From: Archivesica marissinica
Taxonomy: Eukaryota; Mollusca; Bivalvia; Venerida; Vesicomyidae
Assembly: GCA_014843695.1 (NCBI GenBank)
Contig: CM026400.1
Location: 30,571,563 to 30,635,562 of the forward strand
DNA: 64,000 nucleotides
Direction of reading: 5' to 3'
Under the pieces are notes generated by a model, which made no database searches, was not told the origin of the DNA, and saw only the letters and a list, made by a program, of their open reading frames with translations. Numbering within the stretch: the first letter of the stretch is position 1; every line of letters begins with the position of its first letter. Positions 9,801 through 22,960 of the stretch are shown here, in pieces. The position numbers and the translations under genes are program-made.

Positions 9801-12800
9801 GGAGCCAGGAGAGGATGTATCGGGATGCCAGGAGAGGATGTATCGGGGATGCCAGGAGAGGATGTATCAGGGAGGCCAGGAGAGGATGTATCAGGGAGGC
9901 CAGGAGAGGATGTATCAGGGATGCCAGGAGAGGATGTATCAGGGATGCCAGGAGAGGATGTATCAGGGATGCCAGGAGAGGATGTATCAGGGATGCCAGG
10001 AGAGGATGTATCAGGGACGCCAGGAGAGGATGTATCAGGGATGCCAGGAGAGGATGTATCGGGGATGCCAGGAGAGGATGTATCGGGGATGCCAGGAGAG
10101 GATGTATCGGGGATGCCAGGAGAGGATGTATCGGGGATGCCAGGAGAGGATGTATCAGGGATGCCAGGAGAGGATGTATCAGGGATGCCAGGAGAGGATG
10201 TATCAGGGATGCCAGGAGAGGGTGTATCAGGGATGCCAGGAGAGGATGTATCGGGGATGCCAGGAGAGGATGTATCAGGGACGCCAGGAGAGGATGTATC
10301 AGGGATGCCAGGAGAGGATGTATCAGGGATGCCAGGAGAGGATGTATCGGGGATGCCAGGAGAGGATGTATCGGGGACGCCAGGAGAGGATGTATCGGGG
10401 ACGCCAGGAGAGGATGTATCGGGATGCCAGGAGAGGATGTATCAGGGATGCCAGGAGAGGATGTATCAGGGATGCCAGGAGAGGATGTATCGGGGATTCC
10501 AGGAGAGGATGTATCAGGGATGCCAGGAGNNNNNNNNNNNNNNNNNNNNNNNNNNNNNNNNNNNNNNNNNNNNNNNNNNNNNNNNNNNNNNNNNNNNNNN
10601 NNNNNNNNNNNNNNNNNNNNNNNNNNNNNNNNNNNNNNNNNNNNNNNNNNNNNNNNNNNNNNNNNNNNNNNNNNNNNNNNNNNNNNNNNNNNNNNNNNNN
10701 NNNNNNNNNNNNNNNNNNNNNNNNNNNNNNNNNNNNNNNNNNNNNNNNNNNNNNNNNNNNNNNNNNNNNNNNNNNNNNNNNNNNNNNNNNNNNNNNNNNN
10801 NNNNNNNNNNNNNNNNNNNNNNNNNNNNNNNNNNNNNNNNNNNNNNNNNNNNNNNNNNNNNNNNNNNNNNNNNNNNNNNNNNNNNNNNNNNNNNNNNNNN
10901 NNNNNNNNNNNNNNNNNNNNNNNNNNNNNNNNNNNNNNNNNNNNNNNNNNNNNNNNNNNNNNNNNNNNNNNNNNNNNNNNNNNNNNNNNNNNNNNNNNNN
11001 NNNNNNNNNNNNNNNNNNNNNNNNNNNNNNNNNNNNNNNNNNNNNNNNNNNNNNNNNNNNNNNNNNNNNNNNNNNNNNNNNNNNNNNNNNNNNNNNNNNN
11101 NNNNNNNNNNNNNNNNNNNNNNNNNNNNNNNNNNNNNNNNNNNNNNNNNNNNNNNNNNNNNNNNNNNNNNNNNNNNNNNNNNNNNNNNNNNNNNNNNNNN
11201 NNNNNNNNNNNNNNNNNNNNNNNNNNNNNNNNNNNNNNNNNNNNNNNNNNNNNNNNNNNNNNNNNNNNNNNNNNNNNNNNNNNNNNNNNNNNNNNNNNNN
11301 NNNNNNNNNNNNNNNNNNNNNNNNNNNNNNNNNNNNNNNNNNNNNNNNNNNNNNNNNNNNNNNNNNNNNNNNNNNNNNNNNNNNNNNNNNNNNNNNNNNN
11401 NNNNNNNNNNNNNNNNNNNNNNNNNNNNNNNNNNNNNNNNNNNNNNNNNNNNNNNNNNNNNNNNNNNNNNNNNNNNNNNNNNNNNNNNNNNNNNNNNNNN
11501 NNNNNNNNNNNNNNNNNNNNNNNNNNNNNGGATGCCAGGAGTGGATGTATCAGGGATGCCAGGAGAGGATGTATCGGGGATGCCAGGAGTGGAGGTATCA
11601 GGGATGCCAGGAGAGGATGTATCGGGGATGCCAGGAGAGGATGTATCAGGGACGCCGGGAGAGGATGTATCGGGGATGCCAGGAGAGGATGTATCGGGGA
11701 CGCCGGGAGAGGATGTATCAGGATGCCAGGAGAGGATGTATCGGGGACGCCAGGAGAGGATGTATCGGGGACGCCGGGAGAGGATGTATCGGGGACGCCA
11801 GGAGAGGATGTATCAGGGACGCCAGGAGAGGATGTATCGGGGATGCCGGGAGAGGATGTATCGGGGATGCCAGGAGTGGATGTATCAGGGATGCCGGGAG
11901 AGGATGTATCAGGGACGCCAGGAGAGGATGTATCGGGGATGCCAGGAGATGATGTATCGGGATGCCAGGAGATGATGTATGGGGATGCCAGGAGTGGATG
12001 TATCGGGGATGCCAGGAGAGGATGTATCGGGGATGCCGGGAGTGGATGTATCGGGGATGCCAGGAGAGGATGTATCGGGGATGCCAGGAGAGGATGTATC
12101 GGGGACGCCAGGAGAGGATGTATCGGGGATGCCAGGAGAGGATGTATCAGGGATGCCAGGAGAGGATGTATCGGGGACGCCGGGAGAGGATGTATCAGGG
12201 ATGCCAGGAGTGGGTGGATGTATCAGGGACGCCAGGTGAGGATGTATCGGGGATGCCAGGAGAGGATGTATCAGGGATGCCAGGAGAGGATGTATCGGGG
12301 ATGCCAGGAGTGGATGTATCAGGGATGCCGGGAGTGGATGTATCGGGGATGCCAGGAGAGGATGTATCGGGGATGCCAGGAGAGGATGTATCGGGGAGTC
12401 CAGGAGAGGATGTATCAGGGAGGCCAGGAGAGGATGTATCAGGGATGCCAGGAGAGGATGTATCAGGGATGCCAGGAGAGGATGTATCAGGGATGCCAGG
12501 AGTGGGTGGATGTATCAGGGACGCCAGGGAGGATGTATCGGGGATGCCAGGAGAGGATGTATCAGGGATACCAGGAGAGGATGTATCGGGGATGCCAGGA
12601 GAGGATGTATCGGGGACGCCGGAGAGGATGTATCGGGGTCGCCAGGAGAGGATGTATCAGGGATGCCAGGAGTGGATGTATCAGGGACGCCAGGAGAGGA
12701 TGTATCAGGGATGCCAGGAGAGGATGTATCAGGGATGCCAGGAGAGGATGTATCAGGGATGCCAGGAGAGGATGTATCGGGGACGCCAGGAGAGGATGTA

Positions 12801-15800
12801 TCGGGGATGCCAGGAGAGGATGTATCAGGGATGCCGGGGAGGGATGTATCGGGGATGCCAGGAGAGGATGTATCGGGGAGCCAGGAGAGGATGTATCGGG
12901 GACGCCAGGAGAGGATGTATCAGGGATGCCAGGAGAGGATGTATCAGGGATGCCAGGAGTGGATGTATCAGGGATGCCAGGAGAGGATGTATCGGGGATG
13001 CCAGGAGAGGATGTATCGGGGGGGGTGTATCGGGATGCCAGGAGAGGATGTATCGGGGACGCCAGGAGAGGATGTATCGGGGATGCCAGGAGAGGGTGTA
13101 TCGGGGATGCCAGGAGAGGGTGTATCGGGGATGCCAGGAGAGGGTGTATCGGGGATGCCAGGAGAGGATGTATCGGGGATGCCAGGAGAGGATGTATCGG
13201 GGATGCCAGGAGAGGGTGTATTGGGGATGCCAGGAGAGGATGTATCGGGGAGTCCAGGAGAGGATGTATCAGGGAGGCCAGGAGATGATGTATCAGGGAT
13301 GCCAGGAGAGGATGTATCGGGGATGCCAGGAGTGGATGTATCAGGGATGCCAGGAGAGGATGTATCGGGGATGCCAGGAGTGGATGTATCGGGGATGCCA
13401 GGAGAGGATGTATCAGGGATGCCAGGAGTGGATGTATCAGGGACGCCAGGTGAGGATGTATCGGGGATGCCAGGAGAGGATGTATCAGGGATGCCAGGAG
13501 AGGATGTATCGGGGACGCCGGGAGAGGATGTATCAGGGATGCCAGGAGTGGGTGGATGTATCAGGGACGCCAGGTGAGGATGTATCGGGGATGCCAGGAG
13601 AGGATGTATCAGGGATGCCAGGAGAGGATGTATCGGGGATGCCAGGAGTGGAAGTATCAGGGATGCCGGGAGTGGATGTATCAGGGATGCCAGGAGAGGA
13701 TGTATCAGGGACGCCAGGAGTGGATGTATCAGGGACACCAGGAGAGGATGTATCAGGGATGCCAGGAGAGGATGTATCGGGGATGCCAGGAGTGGATGTA
13801 TCAGGGATGCCGGGAGAGGATGTATCGGGGAGGCCAGGAGAGGATGTATCGGGGATGCCAGGAGAGGATGTATCGGGGAGGCCAGGAGAGGATGTATCGG
13901 GGAGGCCAGGAGAGGATGTATCGGGGATGCCAGGAGAGGATGTATCGGGGATGCCAGGAGATGATGTATCGGGGAGGCCAGGAGAGGATGTATCGGGGAG
14001 GCCAGGAGAGGATGTATCAGGGATGCCAGGAGTGGATGTATCAGGGATGCCAGGAGTGGATGTATCAGGGATGCCAGGAGAGGATGTATCGGGGATGCCA
14101 GGAGAGGATGTATCAGGGACGGGGAGAGGATGTATCGGGGATGCCAGGAGAGGATGTATCGGGGACGCCGGGAGAGGATGTATCAGGGATGCCAGGAGAG
14201 GATGTATCGGGGGACGCCAGGAGAGGATGTATCGGGGACGCCGGGAGAGGATGTATCGGGGACGCCAGGAGAGGATGTATCAGGGACGCCAGGAGAGGAT
14301 GTATCGGGGATGCCGGGAGAGGATGTATCGGGGATGCCAGGAGTGGATGTATCAGGGATGCCGGGAGAGGATGTATCAGGGACGCCAGGAGAGGATGTAT
14401 CGGGGATGCCAGGAGAGGATGTATCGGGGATGCCAGGAGATGATGTATCGGGGAGGCCAGGAGAGGATGTATCGGGGAGGCCAGGAGAGGATGTATCGGG
14501 GATGCCGGGAGAGGATGTATCGGGGATGCCAGGAGAGGATGTATCGGGGAGGCCAGGGGAGGATGTCTCAGGGATGCCAGGAGAGGGTGTATCGGGGATG
14601 CCAGGAGAGGATGTATCGGGATGCCAGGAGAGGATGTATCAGGGATGCCAGGAGAGGATGTATCGGGGATGCCAGGAGTGGATGTATCAGGGATGCCAGG
14701 AGAGGGTGTATCGGGGATGCCAGGAGTGGATGTATCAGGGATGCCAGGAGAGGATGTATCGGGGACGCCAGGAGAGGATGTATCGGGATGCCGGGAGAGG
14801 ATGTATCAGGGATGCCAGGAGAGGATGTATCGGGGATGCCAGGAGAGGATGTATCGGGGAGTCCAGGAGAGGATGTATCAGGGAGGCCAGGAGAGGATGT
14901 ATCAGGGAGGCCAGGAGAGGATGTATCAGGGATGCCAGGAGAGGATGTATCAGGGATGCCAGGAGTGGGTGGATGTATCAGGGACGCCAGGTGAGGATGT
15001 ATCGGGGATGCCAGGAGAGGATGTATCAGGGATACCAGGAGAGGATGTATCGGGGATGCCAGGAGAGGATGTATCGGGGACGCCGGGAGAGGATGTATCA
15101 GGGTCGCCAGGAGAGGATGTATCAGGGATGCCAGGAGTGGATGTATCAGGGACGCCAGGAGAGGATGTATCAGGGATGCCAGGAGAGGATGTATCAGGGA
15201 TGCCAGGAGAGGATGTATCAGGGATGCCAGGAGAGGAAGTATCAGGGATGCCAGGAGAGGATGTATCGGAGATGCCAGGAGTGGATGTATCAGGGATGCC
15301 GGGAGTGGATGTATCAGGGATGCCAGGAGAGGATGTATCAGGGACGCCAGGAGTGGATGTATCAGGGACGCCAGGAGAGGATGTATCAGGGACGCCAGGA
15401 GAGGATGTATCGGGGATGCCAGGAGTGGATGTATCAGGGATGCCGGGAGAGGATGTATCGGGGAGGCCAGGAGAGGATGTATCGGGGATGCCAGGAGAGG
15501 ATGTATCGGGGAGGCCAGGAGAGGATGTATCGGGGAGGCCAGGAGAGGATGTATCAGGGACGCCAGGAGAGGATGTATCAGGGATGCCAGGAGAGGATGT
15601 ATCGGGGATGCCAGGAGAGGATGTATCAGGGACTTCGGGAGAGGATGTATCAGGGATGCCAGGAGAGGATGTATCGGGGATGCCAGGAGAGGATGTATCG
15701 GGGATGCCAGGAGAGGGTGTATCGGGGATGCCAGGAGAGTGTATCGGGATGCCAGGAGAGGATGTATCGGGATGCCAGGAGAGGTGTGGGTGTATCAGGG

Positions 15801-18800
15801 ATGCCAGGAGAGGATGTATCGGGGATGCCAGGAGAGGATGTATCGGGATGCCAGGAGAGGATGTATCAGGGATGCCAGGAGAGGATGTATCGGGGATGCC
15901 AGGAGAGGATGTATCGGGGAGTCCAGGAGAGGATGTATCAGGGAGGCCAGGAGAGGATGTATCAGGGAGGCCAGGAGAGGATGTATCAGGGATGCCAGGA
16001 GAGGATGTATCAGGGATGCCAGGAGTGGGTGGATGTATCAGGGACGCCAGGTGAGGATGTATCGGGGATGCCAGGAGAGGATGTATCAGGGATGCCAGGA
16101 GAGGATGTATCAGGGATGCCAGGAGAGGATGTATCGGGATGCCAGGAGTGGATGTATCAGGGATGCCGGGAGTGGATGTATCAGGGATGCCAGGAGAGGA
16201 TGTATCAGGGACGCCAGGAGTGGATGTATCAGGGACGCCAGGAGAGGATGTATCAGGGACGCCAGGAGAGGATGTATCGGGGATGCCAGGAGTGGATGTA
16301 TCAGGGATGCCGGGAGAGGATGTATCGGGGATGCCAGGAGAGGATGTATCGGGGATGCCAGGAGAGGATGTATCGGGGAGGCCAGGAGAGGATGTATCGG
16401 GGATGCCAGGAGAGGATGTATCGGGGATGCCAGGAGTGGATGTATCAGGGATGCCAGGAGAGGATGTATCGGGGATGCCAGGAGAGGATGTATCAGGGAG
16501 CCGGAGAGGATGTATCAGGGATGCCAGGAGAGGATGTATCGGGGACGCCAGGAGAGATGTATCGGGGATGCCAGGAGAGGATGTATCGGGGATGCCAGGA
16601 GAGGATGTATCAGGGATGCCAGGAGAGGATGTATCGGGGATGCCAGGAGAGGATGTATCGGGGACGCCGGGAGAGGATGTATCAGGGATGCCAGGAGAGG
16701 ATGTATCGGGGACGCCAGGAGAGGATGTATCGGGGACGCCGGGAGAGGATGTATCGGGGACGCCAGGAGAGGATGTATCAGGGACGCCAGGAGAGGATGT
16801 ATCGGGGATGCCGGGAGAGGATGTATCGGGGATGCCAGGAGTGGATGTATCAGGGATGCCGGGAGAGGATGTATCAGGGACGCCAGGAGAGGATGTATCG
16901 GGGATGCCAGGAGAGGATGTATCGGGGATGCCAGGAGATGATGTATCGGGGAGGCCAGGAGAGGATGTATCGGGGAGGCCAGGAGAGGATGTATCGGGGA
17001 TGCCGGGAGAGGATGTATCGGGGATGCCAGGAGAGGATGTATCGGGGAGGCCAGGGGAGGATGTCTCAGGGATGCCAGGAGAGGGTGTATCGGGGATGCC
17101 AGGAGAGGATGTATCGGGGATGCCAGGAGAGGATGTATCAGGGATGCCAGGAGAGGATGTATCGGGGATGCCAGGAGTGGATGTATCAGGGATGCCAGGA
17201 GAGGGTGTATCGGGGATGCCAGGAGTGGATGTATCAGGGATGCCAGGAGAGGATGTATCGGGGACGCCAGGAGAGGATGTATCGGGATGCCGGGAGAGGA
17301 TGTATCAGGGATGCCAGGAGAGGATGTATCGGGGATGCCAGGAGAGGATGTATCGGGGAGTCCAGGAGAGGATGTATCAGGGAGGCCAGGAGAGGATGTA
17401 TCAGGGAGGCCAGGAGAGGATGTATCAGGGATGCCAGGAGAGGATGTATCAGGGATGCCAGGAGTGGGTGGATGTATCAGGGACGCCAGGTGAGGATGTA
17501 TCGGGGATGCCAGGAGAGGATGTATCAGGGATGCCAGGAGAGGATGTATCAGGGATGCCAGGAGAGGATGTATCAGGGATGCCAGGAGTGGATGTATCAG
17601 GGATGCCGGGAGTGGATGTATCAGGGATGCCAGGAGAGGATGTATCAGGGACGCCAGGAGTGGATGTATCAGGGACGCCAGGAGAGGATGTATCAGGGAC
17701 GCCAGGAGAGGATGTATCGGGGATGCCAGGAGTGGATGTATCAGGGATGCCGGGAGAGGATGTATCGGGGAGGCCAGGAGAGGATGTATCGGGGATGCCA
17801 GGAGAGGATGTATCGGGGAGGCCAGGAGAGGATGTATCGGGGAGGCCAGGAGAGGATGTATCAGGGACGCCAGGAGTGGATGTATCAGGGATGCCAGGAG
17901 AGGATGTATCGGGGATGCCAGGAGAGGATGTATCAGGGACTTCGGGAGAGGATGTATCAGGGATGCCAGGAGAGGATGTATCGGGGACGCCAGGAGAGCA
18001 TGTATCGGGGATGCCAGGAGAGGGTGTATCGGGGATGCCAGGAGAGGGTGTATCGGGGATGCCAGGAGAGGGTGTATCGGGGATGCCAGGAGAGGGTGTA
18101 TCGGGGATGCCAGGAGAGGGTGTATCGGGGATGCCAGGAGAGGATGTATCGAGGACGCCAGAAGAGGATGTATCGGGGATGCCAGGAGAGGGTGTATCGG
18201 GGATGCCAGGAGAGGGTGTATCGGGGACGCCGGGAGAGGATGTATCGGGGATGCCAGGAGAGGATGTATCGGGGATGCCAGGAGATGATGTATCAGGGAC
18301 GCCAGGAGAGGATGTATCGGGGATGCCAGGAGTGGATGTATCAGGGATGCCAGGAGATGATGTATCGGGGAGGCCAGGAGAGGATGTATCGGGGAGGCCA
18401 GGAGAGGATGTATCGGGGATGCCGGGAGAGGATGTATCGGGGGCCAGGAGAGGATGTATCGGGATGCCAGGAGAGGATGTATCAGGGATGCCAGGAGAGG
18501 ATGTATCGGGGATGCCAGGAGAGGATGTATCGGGATGCCAGGAGAGGATGTATCAGGGATGCCAGGAGAGGATGTATCAGGGATGCCAGGAGAGGATGTA
18601 TCAGGGATGCCAGGAGAGGATGTATCAGGGATGCCAGGAGAGGATGTATCGGGGATGCCAGGAGAGGATGTATCAGGGATGCCAGGAGAGGATGTATCAG
18701 GGATGCCAGGAGAGGATGTATCAGGGATGCCAGGAGAGGATGTATCAGGGATGCCAGGAGGAGTATCGGGAGCCAGGAGGGATGTATCGGGAGCCAGGAG

Positions 18801-20567
18801 GATGTATCAGGGACGCCAGGAGAGGATGTATCAGGGACGCCAGGAGAGGATGTATCAGGGATGCCAGGAGAGGATGTATCAGGGATGCCAGGAGAGGATG
18901 TATCGGGGATGCCAGGAGAGGATGTATCGGGGATGCCAGGAGAGGATGTATCGGGGATGCCAGGAGAGGATGTATCGGGGATGCCAGGAGAGGATGTATC
19001 AGGGATGCCAGGGGAGGATGTATCAGGGATGCCAGGAGAGGATGTATCAGGGATGCCAGGAGTGGGTGGATGTATCAGGGACGCCAGGTGAGGATGTATC
19101 GGGGATGCCAGGAGAGGATGTATCAGGGACGCCAGGAGAGGATGTATCAGGGATACCAGGAGAGGATGTATCGGGGATGCCAGGAGAGGATATATCGGGG
19201 ACGCCGGGAGAGGATGTATCGGGGACGCCAGGAGTGGATGTATCAGGGACGCCAGGAGAGGATGTATCAGGGATGCCAGGAGAGGATGTATCAGGGATGC
19301 CAGGAGAGGATGTATCAGGGATGCCAGGAGAGGATGTATCGGGGATGCCAGGAGAGGGTGTATCGGGGATGCCAGGAGAGGATGTATCGAGGACGCCAGA
19401 AGATGATGTATCGGGGATGCCAGGAGAGGGTGTATCGGGGATGCCAGGAGAGGGTGTATCGGGGACGCCGGGAGAGGATGCATCGGGGATGCCAGGAGAG
19501 GATGTATCAGGGATGCCAGGAGAGGATGTATCGGGGATGCCAGGAGAGGATGTATCGGGGAGTCCAGGAGAGGATGTATCAGGGAGGCCAGGAGATGATG
19601 TATCAGGGATGCCAGGAGAGGATGTATCGGGGATGCCAGGAGTGGATATATCAGGAATGCCAGGAGAGGATGTATCGGGGATGCCAGGAGTGGATGTATC
19701 AGGGATGCCAGGAGAGGATGTATCAGGGATGCCAGGAGTGGGTGGATGTATCAGGGACGCCAGGTGAGGATGTATCGGGGATGCCAGGAGAGGATGTATC
19801 AGGGATGCCAGGAGAGGATGTATCGGGGACGCCGGGAGAGGATGTATCAGGGATGCCAGGAGTGGGTGGATGTATCAGGGACGCCAGGTGAGGATGTATC
19901 GGGGATGCCAGGAGAGGATGTATCAGGGATGCCAGGAGAGGATGTATCGGGGATGCCAGGAGTGGAAGTATCAGGGATGCCGGGAGTGGATGTATCAGGG
20001 ATGCCAGGAGAGGATGTATCAGGGACGCCAGGAGTGGATGTATCAGGGACACCAGGAGAGGATGTATCAGGGATGCCAGGAGAGGATGTATCGGGGATGC
20101 CAGGAGTGGATGTATCAGGGATGCCAGGAGAGGATGTATCGGGGATGCCAGGAGAGGATGTATCGGGGATGCCAGGAGAGGATGTATCGGGGAGGCCAGG
20201 AGAGGATGTATCGGGGATGCCAGGAGAGGATGTATCGGGGATGCCAGGAGAGGATGTATCGGGGATGCCAGGAGAGGATGTATCGGGGACGCCAGGAGAG
20301 GATGTATCAGGGACGCCAGGAGAGGATGTATCAGGGATGCCAGGAGAGGATGTATCGGGGATGCCAGGAGTGGATGTATCAGGGATGCCAGGAGTGGATG
20401 TATCAGGGATGCCAGGAGTGGATGTATCAGGGATGCCAGGAGAGGATGTATCAGGGACGCCAGGAGTGGATGTATCAGGGATGCCAGGAGAGGATGTATC
20501 AGGGACGCCAGGAGTGGATGTATCGGGGATGCCAGGAGGGGATGTATCGGGGATGCCAGGAGGGGTG
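6885..20567. repeat. Giant 24-bp minisatellite in endophilin-B intron 1
   Basis: About 13.7 kb (including a 1-kb gap) of a 24-bp unit, consensus GCCAGGAGAGGATGTATCRG plus GGAT/C/G, roughly 530 copies. Variable positions are A/G in TATCRGGG, T/C/G before GCC, A/T in GAGWGG and A/G in GGRTGTA. Some units are 22-23 or 28 bp, so frames switch. Because 24 is divisible by 3, every frame stays open for hundreds of codons, giving repetitive octapeptides (MPGEDVSG, GCQERMYR, DARRGCIR). These are not genes: they occur in all frames and on both strands with no codon constraint. The plus strand is purine-rich. Confidence 0.97.
10530..11529. other. Assembly gap, 1,000 N
   Basis: Exactly 1,000 undetermined bases inside the minisatellite, with the array on both sides. 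A round number implies a placeholder, so the true array length is unknown. Confidence 0.99.
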
Positions 20568-20605
20568 TGTAAGTGTGAAAGGGCCCTTAGTGGACATATA
20601 AATAC

Positions 20606-20897
20606 AGGGCTCATTCTAGGTCAGAATTTTTGGGAGAAGTGAGAAAGCGTGTGATTGCGTCTTTAAATGCTGTTATTTAATATAATTCAACAAAATAGGG
20701 TTTAAACCGCAATATGATCATTAAAAAGAAATATTTGAATAGAAGCAGTGCTTTATAATGGGCCAGTGTATCTTACTAGACATATTTTCTTTGAAAACTG
20801 CTATGGAAATTGCAAAAAAAGTGGGGCCCCCATTGAGCTATGTCAGGTTCCTTAGGGTAACAATTTCACCTCAAGTCAACCTCTAAAATGAGCCCTG
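20606..20897 (-). mobile_element. MITE family D, copy 2
   Basis: Ends GGGCTCATTCTAGG and AAAATGAGCCCTG are inverted repeats about 290 bp apart. The interior shares GGGAGAAGTGAGAAAGCG and GATAGTTTTAAA-poor AT-rich sequence with the other copies. No coding capacity. Confidence 0.75.
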
Positions 20898-20999
20898 AAA
20901 TAAATAATGTTCTGATGCACCAATTCTGCTTATTTGGTTGTATTACAATGTACTTCTTCTGCATCAATTTTTTAAAGAACAAATCATCAATGCAGATGC

Positions 21000-21301
21000 A
21001 GGGATCATTCTAGAGGGTGATGTGGGCGAAATTGTCACCCTAGGGGCCCTGCCCTGACTTTGGCCCACTTCTCCCTAAAAAAAAAAAAAATATTTTTTTG
21101 GTTTTTACGATTTCAAACAAAATTGTGTCTATTAAGATACACTGGCCCATTATAAATCACTCCTTCTATTCAAATGTTGTATTATATGGTTGTACTGTGT
21201 ATTTTAACCCTCTTTTGCAGAAGTATATTAAAGAACACTATTTAAGGAAGCGATCACGCGCTTTCTCACTTCTCCCAAAAATTCTGACCTAGAATGAACC
21301 C
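21000..21301 (+). mobile_element. MITE family D, copy 3
   Basis: Begins GGGATCATTCTAGAGGGTGA and ends CCTAGAATGAACCC, inverted relative to copy 2, from which it is separated by only about 100 bases. It contains CACTTCTCCCTAAAAA and CGCGCTTTCTCACTTCTCCC, the complement of copy 2. Confidence 0.75.
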
Positions 21302-21547
21302 AGAGATGTTTTCCCAACAAAGTACAATGTAGGTCTAATTACATGTACTGTATTAATGAATTTCTGTCCCAAGACGCAGCGAACAATTAACTATTTGACC
21401 TACAGATAGAATAATAACAAAATTTATAATGGTATTATTGCAATACGCTTTTTAAGTATGTAGCGATGCTGATCACGCTTTGAATCACTTTTTATAATAG
21501 TTGAAGAAATTGTTGATGTTTATAATAGTTTTGTGTGTTTTATGTTT

Positions 21548-21828
21548 ATTTAATATTTATCGTCGCTACCGGTTGCCCATATGAGCGACGCCTCCTGAAG
21601 AGATTAGTAATTATAGATTTTGGAGGATAGTGCAATGATACAGACAGAGACCCATTACAGAGTCTCCTCTGGTTCTTTTACGTGCACGGTATAATGCACT
21701 GACACGAGACCTCGGTTTAACGTCCCATCTGAAAGACTTAATTTTATTAGGGTCAGACGGGGGATTGAACCTGCGATCCCTGGATTACCAGTCCAGCGTT
21801 TTACCACTGGGCTACAGATCCATCTGTG
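21548..21828 (-). mobile_element. SINE-T, minus orientation
   Basis: Complement of the tRNA-Thr-derived family: starts with TTTATCGTCGCTACCGG and ends with the head GGGCTACAGATCCATCTG. B box complement GGGATTGAACCTGCGATCCC is present. Flanked on both sides by AGTTGAAGAAATTGTTGATG, probably the target-site duplication. Confidence 0.82.
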
Positions 21829-21924
21829 TTATAATAGTTGAAGAAATTGTTGATGTTTATAATAGTTGAACAAATTGTTGATATTTATAACAATTTTTTT
21901 TTTCCGGATCTTAACAACTTAATC

Positions 21925-22440
21925 CAAATATATTATTATTATACCATTCTTATTGAGCGCCCTTATCATATAAAGATTACACGCTCAAAAGCGCTATACA
22001 TAAACATGTAACATAACACACATATAACAACAAAAATCTAAATATTACAAAATGTAGAATGCAGGGTTAAAAGCATGTGATAAAAGTACGGAAAAAATTA
22101 TATAATTTTGATTTTTACATGTTTTAAATAGTACACTTAAACTGATGAGGAACCTACTTAAAATATGGATTGTACATTAGATACACAAAATAAGAAAGTA
22201 TAGATTAAAACTACAACATATAAACCATATGATACAAACTAAGAAATGAAAGATTAATTTAAATTAAAGACATCACCCTAGGGCATAATAAAATCATTTA
22301 CAATACTATCATGAATAAAATAGTTTAGTTTAGTTTATTTTATTAAATTCCAATAGTCTGTCAAGCCCATGAGGACATATATACATATTATATACAGTTA
22401 GCGAACAGTGCAAACATAAAGCATACATTTATACAAATGA
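21925..22440 (-). repeat. Two non-LTR retrotransposon 3'-end fragments
   Basis: On the minus strand, GCGCTTTTGAGCGTG followed by an ATAATAAT tail (about 21,925-22,010) looks like a 3' end of a CR1/L2-type non-LTR element. A second tail, TTTAATAAAATAAACTAAAC on the minus strand near 22,320-22,345, follows GTCCTCATGGGCTTGACAGA. No reverse-transcriptase frame is attached. The assignment rests on tail style only. Confidence 0.35.
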
Positions 22441-22960
22441 GCTCCCACAGCCATTTATATTTATATCTATGTGTAAATACATATAATATTTATCTGATAT
22501 GTGTCTTATAATTAAAGCAAAATAGTTCTTTATTTCTAACAAGGAGAAGGTCAAAAGACACAATAAAATACAAACCATATAATATAATTTTAAAAGTAAA
22601 ATGTTTTCGAGAAAACATAATAAATGGATAGTGATAAAATGAAAAATTGCAATGTCACAGTTTATGTTCCATAAAATTGAATGAAAAAATATGTTTTCAG
22701 TCCTTTTTTAAATGAACACAATGTATACATATCACAAAGTCCTGTAACACAAAGAATAATCCTACTAAAAGTTCACACAGGTTTCTTATTAATTTCCAAT
22801 TTTCTATTCTGTTATTCGATTTTGGAATAGGCGTATATTTCTTTATGAAATAAACAGAGGATTTTATACAAGTTCCAATCGAAATTGACAAGTTACCAGT
22901 AAGTAATATTTTAAAGCCTGGTGAGATTCTTTGACAAAAGGAAGCATTTGTCAATATGAC

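Noticed and set aside
6885..20567. CRISPR array
   Set aside because: There are no unique spacers between repeats; the units are contiguous and diverged, in a eukaryotic intron.
6803..20642. Very long open frames (up to 1,653 codons) on both strands encoding octapeptide repeats
   Set aside because: They exist in all frames because the 24-bp unit lacks stops and is divisible by three. They switch frame with unit-length changes, start inside the array and lie in an endophilin-B intron.
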